Positions 25,666 through 33,974 of a stretch of DNA of 45,024 bases are shown here, one piece after another; within the stretch, counting starts at the first letter, position 1; each line of letters opens with the position of its first letter. The notes under the pieces are model-generated. The model did not search any database. It was not told the DNA's origin and saw only the letters and a list, made by a program, of their open reading frames with translations. Source of the DNA: a virus; IMG/VR virus record IMGVR_UViG_3300044535_001032, positions 1 to 45,024 of that record, one strand, 5' to 3'. The position numbers and the translations under genes were made by a program.

Positions 25666-26652
25666 CTACAATTTTAAATTACCCACTGCTAGGTCATATG
25701 GTAGGTCATATCTTTTGTTTTTATAATGCCATTGTGCAATATTTAAAACTTCTCTGAAATCACTTCTCCATTGACTCATTGTTTCTGCAGAGACTTGGAA
25801 AGGATAAACTAAATTGTATTTGTCAATTACAATAAAGGTTACTTGAACTTGCCAATCTCTTGCATCTGGTTTGTCTTTTAAAAATTTATCCGTAGCTAGA
25901 ATTACATAATTTACTGCTTGTATCCAGTATTTATAGTAATTTACTGCATCAGGAAAATCTTGAATAGACTTACCGGTTGTTTTGAGGTCATTGATAAAAA
26001 TCATCTTTGCCTCATTGTCAACAACAACATTGTCAAGTACTCCGTGTAAACCAAAAGGTAATTTGTCATGGTCAACCTTAATATGCAACTCATTATAGGT
26101 CTCAATGTGGGTGTCTTCCTCAGTCTTGTCTAATTGTAATAGTGTTCTCACATCACTATTAGTCTTTAGTACTTCAACACTAGCTTTGCAGCCATCCAAA
26201 GTAGGTTGATCTACTATTGATTTTTCTAAACTGTTTTTGAGGAATTCAAAATACTCTTTGTGCTCTTCTGTAAGCATCTTGTCAAGTCTTTGTTGATCTG
26301 TTTTAAGATTCTGATAAAGATTTGCTGTAAGTAGTTGTGTGAGTATATCTTGTGAGTAGTCTTCCAAAGTTAATGAATTATTTGAATATCCAAGATGTAT
26401 CCTGAAAATATTGTCAATAATTTTCCTTGGGTTATCACTAGGGAGTTTTCCCGGTAGTGATACAAAGTAATCATCATACTTTTCTGGCTCAAATAAAAGG
26501 CAGTGCAGAACCCGCCCTCCTACAAGGTGCGGGTCTGTACTATCCTCTCTCTGGTTGAGCACATAATGACTGTAAAATGCAGCAGGTGAATAAAGTAATT
26601 TATTCAACCCGCTGTAACTAAAATAAAATTTCTTCTGATAGAATTTCTCCAT
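25666..26652 (-). CDS. RecE/lambda-exonuclease-like PD-(D/E)XK nuclease
   Basis: 328 residues from ATG 26652, chosen because the longer frame (26682) would overlap the upstream gene by 26 nt. FSYSGLNKLLYSPAAFY at 11-27, GRVLHCLLFEP at 46-56 (H50), LDN (D207), NDLKTT (D222, K224) and Q245-x-x-N-Y form the PD-(D/E)XK exonuclease set found in RecE/Cas4-type phage nucleases. It probably resects DNA ends for recombination or processes replication intermediates, working with the SSB-like and Sak4-like proteins encoded upstream. Confidence 0.85.
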   Translation of the reverse strand: MEKFYQKKFYFSYSGLNKLLYSPAAFYSHYVLNQREDSTDPHLVGGRVLHCLLFEPEKYDDYFVSLPGKLPSDNPRKIIDNIFRIHLGYSNNSLTLEDYSQDILTQLLTANLYQNLKTDQQRLDKMLTEEHKEYFEFLKNSLEKSIVDQPTLDGCKASVEVLKTNSDVRTLLQLDKTEEDTHIETYNELHIKVDHDKLPFGLHGVLDNVVVDNEAKMIFINDLKTTGKSIQDFPDAVNYYKYWIQAVNYVILATDKFLKDKPDARDWQVQVTFIVIDKYNLVYPFQVSAETMSQWRSDFREVLNIAQWHYKNKRYDLPYDLAVGNLKL

Positions 26653-26656
26653 CTCA

Positions 26657-28018
26657 TCAGAACCATTCAAAACCATTGTCATCTTCTTCTATTTGATTGT
26701 TATTTGATTCTTCTTCTGTTTTATTTAACTCAGATTCGGAAACAGGATTCTCTTCTTCTAATGCTATTAACTCTGACTTGAGTTCTTTTCTCTCAATTCT
26801 TAGTAATGCAGTTTCTATGTCTTCATCTGTTATCTCAAGGTCACTTTCAACCCCGTCAACCCCTGTAGCAACCCCCGCAACCCCCGGGATGTTATCCTCA
26901 AGAGAGTTAAGATCTGCAAGGTCTCCATGAATTTCAGGTACCTCTACATCACCTTCAGGTATATAATCTGGGAATGTCTGATGAACATAGTTAGTATTAA
27001 GAAGTTTTGCAGTGTCCTCACAAAGAGTTACACTTTTAATTTCAAAATGATTAGTACCTCCTTGAGCTGCAATTTCTTCACCATAATGTTTCATGATAAC
27101 ACTTACTTTGTCTACATCTAAAACATCTTTGTTAATCAGGGAGTTTACAATGTCATCAATACTAGTACTCATGTAGTTTTTATTCTTTCCTAAGAAACTA
27201 ATCAAAGATTTAAAGTTCACATGGTTCTTGGTATGGCAGTTTGACATCTGATGATAATATTCTTTGAATAGCATTTCAATATATAGCAAACTCTCTATAT
27301 AGTTGCAATTAGCCATAATCTCCATTGCAATAATATGATTGTCTTGATCTGAGCTTTTAAACATGTCAGAGATCTGTAAGAACATCATTTCATCTATAGT
27401 AGCTGCATCATCTCCATTAATATGCTTTAGCAATTTACTCTCATTATACAAATCTAAACTAAGAATGCCAGGGAATAAATTTTTATGATCATCATCAACT
27501 GTATAGTAAACATTAGAAGATCTTAAAGCACCATTACCAATATGTTTTTGTATTACTGATAACTCAGCATTTCTAAGTTCACTTGCTGAAGTGTAATCTA
27601 CAATAACAACATCTTCAGTATAGTGCTCTAGAGCTTCTCTAAGATTTTCTTTGTAGTAATCATCCATCATATCATCAGCATCTGCTAACAAATCTCTGAA
27701 CTTTTGTGTAGGCATTTGATAATACCAGTGGCTAGTTACTAATTTGTCTTTAGTGTTCTTACTACAAAATACATGTGTTGCTTGATCTATATCTCTCACA
27801 GTTTTAACACCATGTTGCAGAGATAAGTCTTTAAGCTTTACTCTTGGAATATTTACTCCAGGAAGAAAATAAAGCTTATCTCCTTTTGTTGGAGTATAAT
27901 CTTTATCATTAATTGGTAGAAAATCTACCTTATCATTGGCACAATATAAAGGCTGAACCTTCATAATTAGCTCTGTACTATCCACTTCTACGTCATAAAT
28001 AAACAAATATGTTTTCAT
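26657..28018 (-). CDS. Hypothetical protein with SxDxDN motif and acidic, Gly/Val-repeat tail
   Basis: 453 residues, no known family recognised. The first ~200 residues are alpha/beta. Residues 221-240 contain KSSDQDNHIIAMEIM, a motif shared with two other proteins of this window (at 30455-30871 and 39224-39631). From ~360 the protein is acidic and probably disordered, with PGVAGVATGVDGVESD, encoded by an unusually G-rich stretch, then a coiled region ending NGFEWF. Terminator hairpin and 95 nt separate it from the MoxR gene upstream. It may be a scaffold or regulatory protein. Confidence 0.7.
   Translation of the reverse strand: MKTYLFIYDVEVDSTELIMKVQPLYCANDKVDFLPINDKDYTPTKGDKLYFLPGVNIPRVKLKDLSLQHGVKTVRDIDQATHVFCSKNTKDKLVTSHWYYQMPTQKFRDLLADADDMMDDYYKENLREALEHYTEDVVIVDYTSASELRNAELSVIQKHIGNGALRSSNVYYTVDDDHKNLFPGILSLDLYNESKLLKHINGDDAATIDEMMFLQISDMFKSSDQDNHIIAMEIMANCNYIESLLYIEMLFKEYYHQMSNCHTKNHVNFKSLISFLGKNKNYMSTSIDDIVNSLINKDVLDVDKVSVIMKHYGEEIAAQGGTNHFEIKSVTLCEDTAKLLNTNYVHQTFPDYIPEGDVEVPEIHGDLADLNSLEDNIPGVAGVATGVDGVESDLEITDEDIETALLRIERKELKSELIALEEENPVSESELNKTEEESNNNQIEEDDNGFEWF
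26851..26885 (-). other. Candidate intragenic G-quadruplex
   Basis: On the minus (coding) strand there are four G-tracts of 5, 5, 4 and 4 with loops of 4, 8 and 5 nt. The tracts lie at 26881-26885, 26872-26876, 26860-26863 and 26851-26854. Surrounding sequence is about one-third GC, so the patch stands out. The mRNA of the 453-codon gene would carry it. Confidence 0.65.
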
Positions 28019-28028
28019 AGAATTAAAT

Positions 28029-28055
28029 TTAAAAAGGGGAGTATTACCTCCCCTT
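28029..28055 (-). terminator. Intrinsic terminator after the MoxR-like gene
   Basis: Perfect 8-bp stem AAGGGGAG/CTCCCCTT (28034-28041 with 28048-28055), 6-nt loop, followed on the minus strand by TTTAAATTTAATT. A weaker AAAAGG/CCTTTT hairpin precedes it at 28086-28104. Between them they fill the 95-nt gap, which holds no gene. Confidence 0.75.
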
Positions 28056-28113
28056 GTGTTTGTATTAATCAGTTTATTGTTTAATAAAAGGGGGAAAACC
28101 TTTTACGTTTCAA

Positions 28114-29283
28114 TTACTTGACAGCCATCTTCACCACCTCTTGATTCATCATCAACTGAGAAAACTTAACTTTATTACCGTTAACAATCTCTTTGACCAT
28201 ATAATATCTAAGGTCGTCAGTGAATGCATCACAGTCTGTAGTAAGTTTAGCTATCCTGTCAATAATGGATTTAGCAATTGCACCTTTGTCAGCTAAAGTA
28301 AGTGAATAGTTAATAACCCTTGTTGCAATAACACTAGATATATCAGCACGGAAATCATCATCTTTACCAACTGCATTGGTTAAGCTATTCATTACATACT
28401 GCTCATCTTTAGTCATAATGTCTTCAGGACTAATGATTCTATCTAGTTTGTTATTAATAAACATAGTGAACATTGAACTAAAATCAGCACCTACAGAACC
28501 CTCACCAATCATCTGAATCAAAGGTAAGTTATCTTCAAACTTAGGTACAGAACTAATAGCATTAAAGAAAGTAGTAATTGCTCTTGGATTAATTCTTTGA
28601 GTTACTAATTCTGGGTGCATCAACATGAAGTTAATACATCTACCATCAATACCTGCTTTCTCTGCCCACTTAGCCCACACATCAGAATCATATTTCAACT
28701 CAACTGAGATAAATCTTGTTTTCTGAGCTACGTCAAGAGAGGTAACATTATAGTCACCATTATCTGGATTAGTAGTCAAGATAACATGCCAGTTCTTTGG
28801 TAGTTTCCAAGAAACATATTCTTGTCTATCTAGGATTTCCATAGTAGCTTGCATAAATCTTGCATCAGCACGAGTATAGTCATCTAGTACTAAGAAACCA
28901 CCTTCTCCTTTACCCTGAATCCATTCAGGAGCAGCATGTGACATTCTCTTTCCTATAACTTTGTACCCTTTGGCACTTGCTGCAGATATCTGAGACTCAT
29001 TAATCCATGTAGTCTTACCTTCTGCATTCTGGATCTGAAATTCTTTTACAGGAAAACCTACTAAGTCACCTAATTCTTCTAACTGAGATAAATTCAGCTT
29101 TACAACATCCATTTGCAATTCTTTACCCAACTGCATGATTGCAGAAGTCTTACCCAAACCTGCATCACCCTCAATATTAATAGCCACAGGTACTTTACCT
29201 TCAGACTGAATGTGCTGGTTATTCTTAACCATATGCTTAATAAAATCCTTTAATTCTGTAACATTTAATTGTACTTGACTCAT
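28114..29283 (-). CDS. MoxR-type AAA+ ATPase
   Basis: 389 residues. Walker A GDAGLGKT at 39-46, Walker B FLVLDDYTRAD with D133-D134, and sensor-type VILTTNPDNGDYN further on, characteristic of the MoxR/dynein-related AAA_5 group. Such ATPases act as chaperones that remodel complexes, with a VWA partner. The partner is the next gene upstream (12 nt away). Role in the phage cycle unknown; metallo-cofactor or complex maturation is an analogy, not evidence. Confidence 0.88.
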   Translation of the reverse strand: MSQVQLNVTELKDFIKHMVKNNQHIQSEGKVPVAINIEGDAGLGKTSAIMQLGKELQMDVVKLNLSQLEELGDLVGFPVKEFQIQNAEGKTTWINESQISAASAKGYKVIGKRMSHAAPEWIQGKGEGGFLVLDDYTRADARFMQATMEILDRQEYVSWKLPKNWHVILTTNPDNGDYNVTSLDVAQKTRFISVELKYDSDVWAKWAEKAGIDGRCINFMLMHPELVTQRINPRAITTFFNAISSVPKFEDNLPLIQMIGEGSVGADFSSMFTMFINNKLDRIISPEDIMTKDEQYVMNSLTNAVGKDDDFRADISSVIATRVINYSLTLADKGAIAKSIIDRIAKLTTDCDAFTDDLRYYMVKEIVNGNKVKFSQLMMNQEVVKMAVK

Positions 29284-29295
29284 AACTTTAATTTT

Positions 29296-30480
29296 TTATA
29301 GTTCTAATTTTATTACTTTACCTGGTAGATCTGTATTCATATATGATCTCTCTGACAAAACCCATAAGGTGTTCCCTTTAGGTTTTACTCTTGCGCTACA
29401 TTCTCCATCAGTAAAATACACCAGGCTTGTATATTTCTTTTGGTTAGCATTAAAATACTCTAGGACAGGATCAAATTCAGTCCCTCCTCTTCCAACTACA
29501 CTCATTTCAAATTTGCCTTTGTAAGGCTCAACTGATCTAATTGTAGTATCACATTGTACAACAGTAATATCAACACCACATTTATAAATATGGTAGATCT
29601 CACTCATAAATTCTTGTAATTCTGAGTCACTTACAGAACCTGAAGTATCAATAGCCAGCAACATGTGTTGTCTCATTTTTACTTTCAGGCCGGGATTAGC
29701 ATCAAATCTACGGTTCTCTTTTCTTCTGATTTTCTTAGTAAATACTTTAGTACTTACCCCAGTAAATCTTCTGATATATCCCCGCCAATTAAATTTAGGC
29801 TTAACAATTTCATCAATTATTATCAGCCCTTCTATCTCCCCAGGAACAGTACCTCTTTTCTTTTCTGTCTGTTCCTTAGCATCACTAAGAACTTTTTGTA
29901 ATTGTCTCTCAATTAACTTTTGTTCAGCTTCACTAAGATCTTCAAACTCTTCCCATGTACTATGATCAGGAATATTACCAGATTCAATATTATCTAGTAA
30001 TTCATCCATTGGTTCATTTCCACAAGTACCATTCTTGTTCTTTTCATCTTGAAGTTGCTTAAGCTTGTCATAGTAATATCTACAACCAGCTTTTCTATCA
30101 AGATTTAAATCTTCATAGTTGTCTATATCAATACCACCTTCAGGAAGATATTCCTTATCTATGTATTGATTAATCTCCATGTCCATTGCTACATTAGCAA
30201 GTCTTTTATCAGAAAACTTAAAGAATGTAGTCAAGTGACCAAATGCAATATGAAGCAACTCATGCTTCAATAATCCAAGTCTATGAGGATCACTCAGACT
30301 TTCCCAAAATTCAGGATTAATAGCAAGTTGGTAATTAATACCATTCTTACTTACACCTGCTGTGGGAACTCTTTTACTGTCCCATAACTTATTAAGCATA
30401 ATAAGAAAGAACCCGTAGTAGGGCTCTTTCAACATTAGCTCTTTACCAATTTTACTAAGACTCTGTTGTTTGTCCATCAT
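29296..30480 (-). CDS. VWA/metallopeptidase-like protein (DUF2201 type), MoxR partner
   Basis: 394 residues. N-terminal zinc-peptidase-like motif HELLHIAFGH (H73, E74, H77) with AMDMEIN at 98-104, where the third ligand of this family lies. C-terminal VWA domain with complete MIDAS: DTSGS at 278-282, GGTEFDP (T334) and TDGE (D358). This two-domain layout is known as a companion to MoxR ATPases, matching the downstream neighbour. Starts inside the end of the 138-codon gene (26-nt overlap); a later start would remove N-terminal helices, so this one is kept. Confidence 0.85.
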   Translation of the reverse strand: MMDKQQSLSKIGKELMLKEPYYGFFLIMLNKLWDSKRVPTAGVSKNGINYQLAINPEFWESLSDPHRLGLLKHELLHIAFGHLTTFFKFSDKRLANVAMDMEINQYIDKEYLPEGGIDIDNYEDLNLDRKAGCRYYYDKLKQLQDEKNKNGTCGNEPMDELLDNIESGNIPDHSTWEEFEDLSEAEQKLIERQLQKVLSDAKEQTEKKRGTVPGEIEGLIIIDEIVKPKFNWRGYIRRFTGVSTKVFTKKIRRKENRRFDANPGLKVKMRQHMLLAIDTSGSVSDSELQEFMSEIYHIYKCGVDITVVQCDTTIRSVEPYKGKFEMSVVGRGGTEFDPVLEYFNANQKKYTSLVYFTDGECSARVKPKGNTLWVLSERSYMNTDLPGKVIKLEL

Positions 30481-30871
30481 CTTTAAATTTAATGTTTATC
30501 TCAAATTTATCTGTAGGGTAGCCAATAGATTCTAACATCCTTGACATATCCCTAATAAAGAATTCCATAAATAGCTCAACCGAAGCTTTAGAACCTTTGT
30601 GTTTTGTAATCAGACTTAGTGTTGAAGGACTACTAAGTGGAGTTTCTGGTTTAATATCCAATAACTTAGTTGCTATCTTTTTACAGTTAGTCATCCAACT
30701 CTCCATTGTATGCCCACCAAACTTATAGAGAACTAATAGTTCTCCTATATACTTCTTAAAATCAACATTCTTTAAAGTCTCAAATGCTATGATGTGATTA
30801 TCTGCATCTTCAGATTTCAACATCATCATAAGATTCCTTGTTTCTTCTTTGTCAAAAATCATTTTTGCCAT
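30455..30871 (-). CDS. SxDxDN-motif small protein
   Basis: 138 residues. MMMLKSEDADNHIIAFETLKN at 15-35 is nearly the same as KSSDQDNHIIAMEIM in the 453-codon gene nearby, and the following ~60 residues also look alike in helix pattern, so it may be a free-standing copy of that domain. Helical, no membrane segment, C-terminus basic then polar. Joined by 1-nt and 26-nt overlaps to its neighbours, directly upstream of the VWA gene. Function unknown. Confidence 0.7.
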   Translation of the reverse strand: MAKMIFDKEETRNLMMMLKSEDADNHIIAFETLKNVDFKKYIGELLVLYKFGGHTMESWMTNCKKIATKLLDIKPETPLSSPSTLSLITKHKGSKASVELFMEFFIRDMSRMLESIGYPTDKFEINIKFKDDGQTTES

Positions 30872-31218
30872 CAGTCTTCAATTTTTAATGTTTTGATAGC
30901 CCACATATGTGGTTTACCACTTTCAATCATATCAACCCATTCTTTTGCAGTAGGAATGTAATTGTTACAATCCTCTTTTACATGCTGTTCTCCAATATAT
31001 CGGACATATACATCTTTACCGTCAGAGTTGGTAATTACCATACCAAATCTTTTCTCACATTCAAAAATACCTTCTGAATGATGTCTAAACATTCTGTGCA
31101 TACTATGACCTATCCAGGCCTTAGTTTCATCAAACCAATTATGTATCTCCAAATAGTCTATAGGAGAACCACCAAACTTTTTAGCTGATGACTTTGCATG
31201 CTGCCAAGGATGTGCCAT
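30871..31218 (-). CDS. DUF6915-like protein
   Basis: 115 residues starting MAHPWQHAKSSAKKFGG, then IHNWFDETKAWIGHSMHRMFRHHSEGIF, RFG-x-x-x-TNSDGK, YIGEQHVKED and PTAKEWVDMI. This order of His-rich motifs matches what I recall of the DUF6915 family, common in phage and bacterial accessory DNA. Many conserved His (H3, H7 and those in HRMFRHH) suggest a metal site. No known activity. TGATG and TAATG 1-nt overlaps with both neighbours imply translational coupling. Confidence 0.75.
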   Translation of the reverse strand: MAHPWQHAKSSAKKFGGSPIDYLEIHNWFDETKAWIGHSMHRMFRHHSEGIFECEKRFGMVITNSDGKDVYVRYIGEQHVKEDCNNYIPTAKEWVDMIESGKPHMWAIKTLKIED

Positions 31219-31403
31219 TACTTCTTTTTTAAATGTTCAATCACTCTTTCCCAATAACTTCTAGCCATCATTCTACCATCTTTATATGGTGCTAATGAAT
31301 AAGTTGCTGTTGCAGATTTTAATGATTCTTCTTTAGCTTTTTCAGGACCATGTAACTTTAATGCATAATTATACATTTCTTCTGCTTTTTGTTTTTCAGT
31401 CAT
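31218..31403 (-). CDS. Small charged hypothetical protein
   Basis: 61 residues, mostly helical: MTEKQKAEEMYNYALKL, then LAPYKDGRMMARSYWERVIEHLKKK. No domain recognised. One-base overlaps with both flanking genes make it a real coding gene despite its size. Confidence 0.65.
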   Translation of the reverse strand: MTEKQKAEEMYNYALKLHGPEKAKEESLKSATATYSLAPYKDGRMMARSYWERVIEHLKKK

Positions 31404-31810
31404 CAGTCTTCTGTTACATTATCTAAAAGACTACCATCGTGAAAGAAATCTTCATGATCAGTAACTCTCACATGATTATTAATAATGTACTTTCCTGAAG
31501 GAATACAAATACACAAATCTCCCCAACCACCTTCATTATTCCACCAATCTTCTATATCATGTAGAAGTTTGTTTTCTGCAAATTCTTCAATTGCCTTATG
31601 GGCATCTTGAGAAATATTATGTAACAACCAATCATTTTCCCAATCTTCTACATTGTCATTTACATCTTCTGGAGTTTCACACTTTTCTGTTGTATAACCA
31701 ATCCATTCTATGGCACCGGAGTCTCCTCCACCATCATATTTTACCTTAATACCGGTCACACCATGATCAGCCAACTGAAACAGGAGGCTTGTTAATTCTA
31801 ATTCTGTCAT
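31403..31810 (-). CDS. DUF6878-like protein
   Basis: 135 residues. VTGIKVKYDGGGDSGAIEWI at 19-38 and WWNNEGGWGDLCICIPSGK match the D-G-x-GDSG-x-IE ... G-x-G-x-x-C/D layout I associate with DUF6878. Acidic C-terminus (HDGSLLDNVTED). Function unknown. It lies beside the DUF6915-like gene; both are accessory families. Confidence 0.6.
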   Translation of the reverse strand: MTELELTSLLFQLADHGVTGIKVKYDGGGDSGAIEWIGYTTEKCETPEDVNDNVEDWENDWLLHNISQDAHKAIEEFAENKLLHDIEDWWNNEGGWGDLCICIPSGKYIINNHVRVTDHEDFFHDGSLLDNVTED

Positions 31811-31812
31811 AA

Positions 31813-32238
31813 TTATTTGATTTTGTAAAACCTACCTAATATGTTTCCATTTAGGAATTCTTCTTTTTCAAGTACTTCGTGAACAAACTGATGTTTGGTT
31901 TCTTGATATGTGAGCTCCATACCTGAGTAACATATCAATAAGATTTCTCTTTTGATCAGAACTCCTGCTTTGTGAGCATCTTTAAGAATTTTATTACTAC
32001 TATAGTAGTTTCTAAAATCAGGTTTTATTTCTCTTTTGTACTTTTTTAACCTTTTATCGGTAGTTAAAGCCAATGCTTTTTTACCTAGAGGTCTTTTTAT
32101 ATTGGCAAAGAAGTTTTTCTTACCAATGTATGCAACAGACTTACCATCTATAATAGCAGTCATAATGTAAATAAATCCTACAGCTCCTTGAGGAATATCT
32201 CCATCTTCAAACTCTTTACCTTTATAAATCCAACTCAT
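31813..32238 (-). CDS. SegE-type GIY-YIG endonuclease-like protein
   Basis: 141 residues starting MSWIYKGKEFEDGDIPQG, then GFIYIM (Y24) and AYIGKKNFF (Y37-I-G), the two halves of a GIY-YIG motif. The following Lys-rich stretch, FRNYYSS, and C-terminal VLEKEEFLNGN give the N-ending helix; this order is typical of phage T4 SegE-like nucleases. They nick or cut DNA; here it could be a free-standing homing-type enzyme or a repair/packaging nuclease. ATGA overlap with the primase-like gene. Confidence 0.75.
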   Translation of the reverse strand: MSWIYKGKEFEDGDIPQGAVGFIYIMTAIIDGKSVAYIGKKNFFANIKRPLGKKALALTTDKRLKKYKREIKPDFRNYYSSNKILKDAHKAGVLIKREILLICYSGMELTYQETKHQFVHEVLEKEEFLNGNILGRFYKIK

Positions 32239-33215
32239 AATGCTTGTTTTAGTATTGGTAATAATGCTTTTCTGACAGCATCAATACCATGTACTTTAAC
32301 TGAGTCAGAAAGATCTTTTTCCATTGGAAGATTGACTGTAGTAATACCAAACATGTTCTGATATTTTTGAGCTGCCTTCTGACCGGGCTCATCATTATCA
32401 AATAATACAAATACACTTTTGTAGTGTTTAATTGCATTAACCATGAAATTTGTAGGTATCATAGAATTCTCACTGTCTGGAGCAACACATTCTGCATCAT
32501 TAATCTTTAGTTTATTAAATGCCATAAGATCTTTAAGTGAAGAAGTAACTATAAGAAACTTTTTGTCTCCTCTAAGTTGCTCACTTCCTTGAATATAATC
32601 CCGGACTTTTATAAACTTACTATCCTTTACTTTAGGTTGATAGATCTTATATAAGGTTCCATCTTCTTTAAAATAACCATAGATATAGTTTGCAGATATT
32701 CTCATGCTTGTTTGCATGCCTAGGTTGTCTTCCTTAGTCATAACATAGAAATCTAATGGAGCTACGTTGTAATGTTCTAACATCTTAGAACCAATACCAA
32801 ATCCTGTCCAATAGTTTTGATCTAAATTATTCCAGTGTCTTATTTCATAATCAGAAACTCTAAATTTAGAGTGAGCTTTTAATTCAATTACTGGTGCTGG
32901 TTCATGAGTTTTAATATACTCATTATAGTCATCAATAATTTTAAATGATGCACGGCCTCTACTTGGAAAATTAAACAATGTTTGAACAAGGTTTAATGCA
33001 TCACCGCCATTACCAGAAGAAAAGTCTTTGTATTTATATGTATTGTTGTTATCCATATAAATATACATTGATGCAGTTTTCTCTCTGCTATTAAAAACTG
33101 ACTTAATTTTTACACTTTGACCGGTAAGTTTTTCAGTTAGATTTAAATAATATTCAAATACCCATTCTTTAGGTACATCTTCTAACTGTGATACAAGGTT
33201 TTTAGTAGAAATCAT
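32235..33215 (-). CDS. DnaG-like primase (TOPRIM) with degenerate motifs
   Basis: 326 residues. Residues 42-78 (NSREKTASMYIYMDN, YKYKDFSSGNGGDALNLVQ) follow the CHC2 primase zinc-domain pattern but lack the zinc Cys/His. TOPRIM part: LIVTSSLKDL at 221-230, where the usual catalytic Glu is Thr/Ser, then VFVLFDNDEPGQKAA with D273 and D275. So the DxD is kept but the first acidic residue is not seen. It probably primes lagging-strand synthesis with the DnaB-like ATPase, or has become a helicase accessory. Terminator just upstream. Confidence 0.75.
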   Translation of the reverse strand: MISTKNLVSQLEDVPKEWVFEYYLNLTEKLTGQSVKIKSVFNSREKTASMYIYMDNNNTYKYKDFSSGNGGDALNLVQTLFNFPSRGRASFKIIDDYNEYIKTHEPAPVIELKAHSKFRVSDYEIRHWNNLDQNYWTGFGIGSKMLEHYNVAPLDFYVMTKEDNLGMQTSMRISANYIYGYFKEDGTLYKIYQPKVKDSKFIKVRDYIQGSEQLRGDKKFLIVTSSLKDLMAFNKLKINDAECVAPDSENSMIPTNFMVNAIKHYKSVFVLFDNDEPGQKAAQKYQNMFGITTVNLPMEKDLSDSVKVHGIDAVRKALLPILKQAL

Positions 33216-33224
33216 AACTTCACA

Positions 33225-33258
33225 AAATAAAATAGGGGGAAGCCGTGACTCCCCCCTA
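33225..33258 (-). terminator. Intrinsic terminator after the SSB-like gene
   Basis: Stem TAGGGGG/CCCCCTA (33233-33239 with 33252-33258), 12-nt loop including CGTGA, then TTTTATTTTG on the minus strand. It separates the SSB-like gene from the primase-like gene and may make the former more abundant. Confidence 0.7.
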
Positions 33259-33269
33259 CACTATTATTA

Positions 33270-33956
33270 TTAGTCTAGGCTGAAATCAGTAGATAAACCA
33301 CCTGGAGATGTGAAATCATCATCATCACCAAAATTGTTTACATCTTTAACTTCCAACTTTTTAAGATGTTTAGCTTCATCATAAGTAATGACTTTACCAG
33401 CTTCAACTTCACCAAATGCATACTTTTTATTTTCTGCTTTAGGAAGCCACATGTCATAGCTTGTATAAGAGTTTTTATTCAAATACTCTTTACCAGCAAC
33501 ACACATCTCAAGATATTTATCTTTGATTGGGGCAGTCTTGTTAAATGCTTCTACAAAGTCATCAATAGTCTCATGTTGACCATCTTGTTCTAAAAACCAC
33601 TCATTAATTCCAAGAGCTTTAGATAATCCTTGTAAAAAGATAAGAACGGATCTATCTCTTTGAATTTTAATTCCGGACTTAGTTGCACCATCTGCATATG
33701 CATATTGAGATGCTTTTACTCTACCTATCTGACCTTTGAAGTGACCTTTTTCCGGATTATCTTTATCTAGTGCAAATCCTTCAAAACCTTCAATAGGTTC
33801 AGTTTCTACATGTAGAATCAAATGCTTAGCTCCTTCAATGAATTTGAAGTCTTCTAATTCTACATTGTTAATTTTTAATACGTGATTACCAGGAGCAATT
33901 GTTTTTGCCATTGATGAGCCACTCCCTGAGCCCAAATCTGTTGTACTTAAAGCCAT
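33270..33956 (-). CDS. Single-stranded-DNA-binding-like protein (DUF669-type)
   Basis: 228 residues. Beta-rich N-terminal part (GNHVLKINNVELEDFKF, HLILHVETEPIEGFEGFALD) resembling phage DUF669/SSB proteins that accompany Sak4 recombinases, then a helical part, and an acidic tail (NNFGDDDDFTSPGGLSTDFSLD) typical of SSB proteins that recruit partners. It sits directly downstream of the Sak4-like ATPase. Probably coats ssDNA during replication and annealing. Confidence 0.7.
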   Translation of the reverse strand: MALSTTDLGSGSGSSMAKTIAPGNHVLKINNVELEDFKFIEGAKHLILHVETEPIEGFEGFALDKDNPEKGHFKGQIGRVKASQYAYADGATKSGIKIQRDRSVLIFLQGLSKALGINEWFLEQDGQHETIDDFVEAFNKTAPIKDKYLEMCVAGKEYLNKNSYTSYDMWLPKAENKKYAFGEVEAGKVITYDEAKHLKKLEVKDVNNFGDDDDFTSPGGLSTDFSLD

Positions 33957-33974
33957 TTTTTTTGTTTTAAATTA

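Noticed and set aside
28086-28104. Second hairpin AAAAGG/CCTTTT before the MoxR stop-side terminator
   Set aside because: Short A/T-rich stem, no clear T-tract; not listed separately as a terminator.
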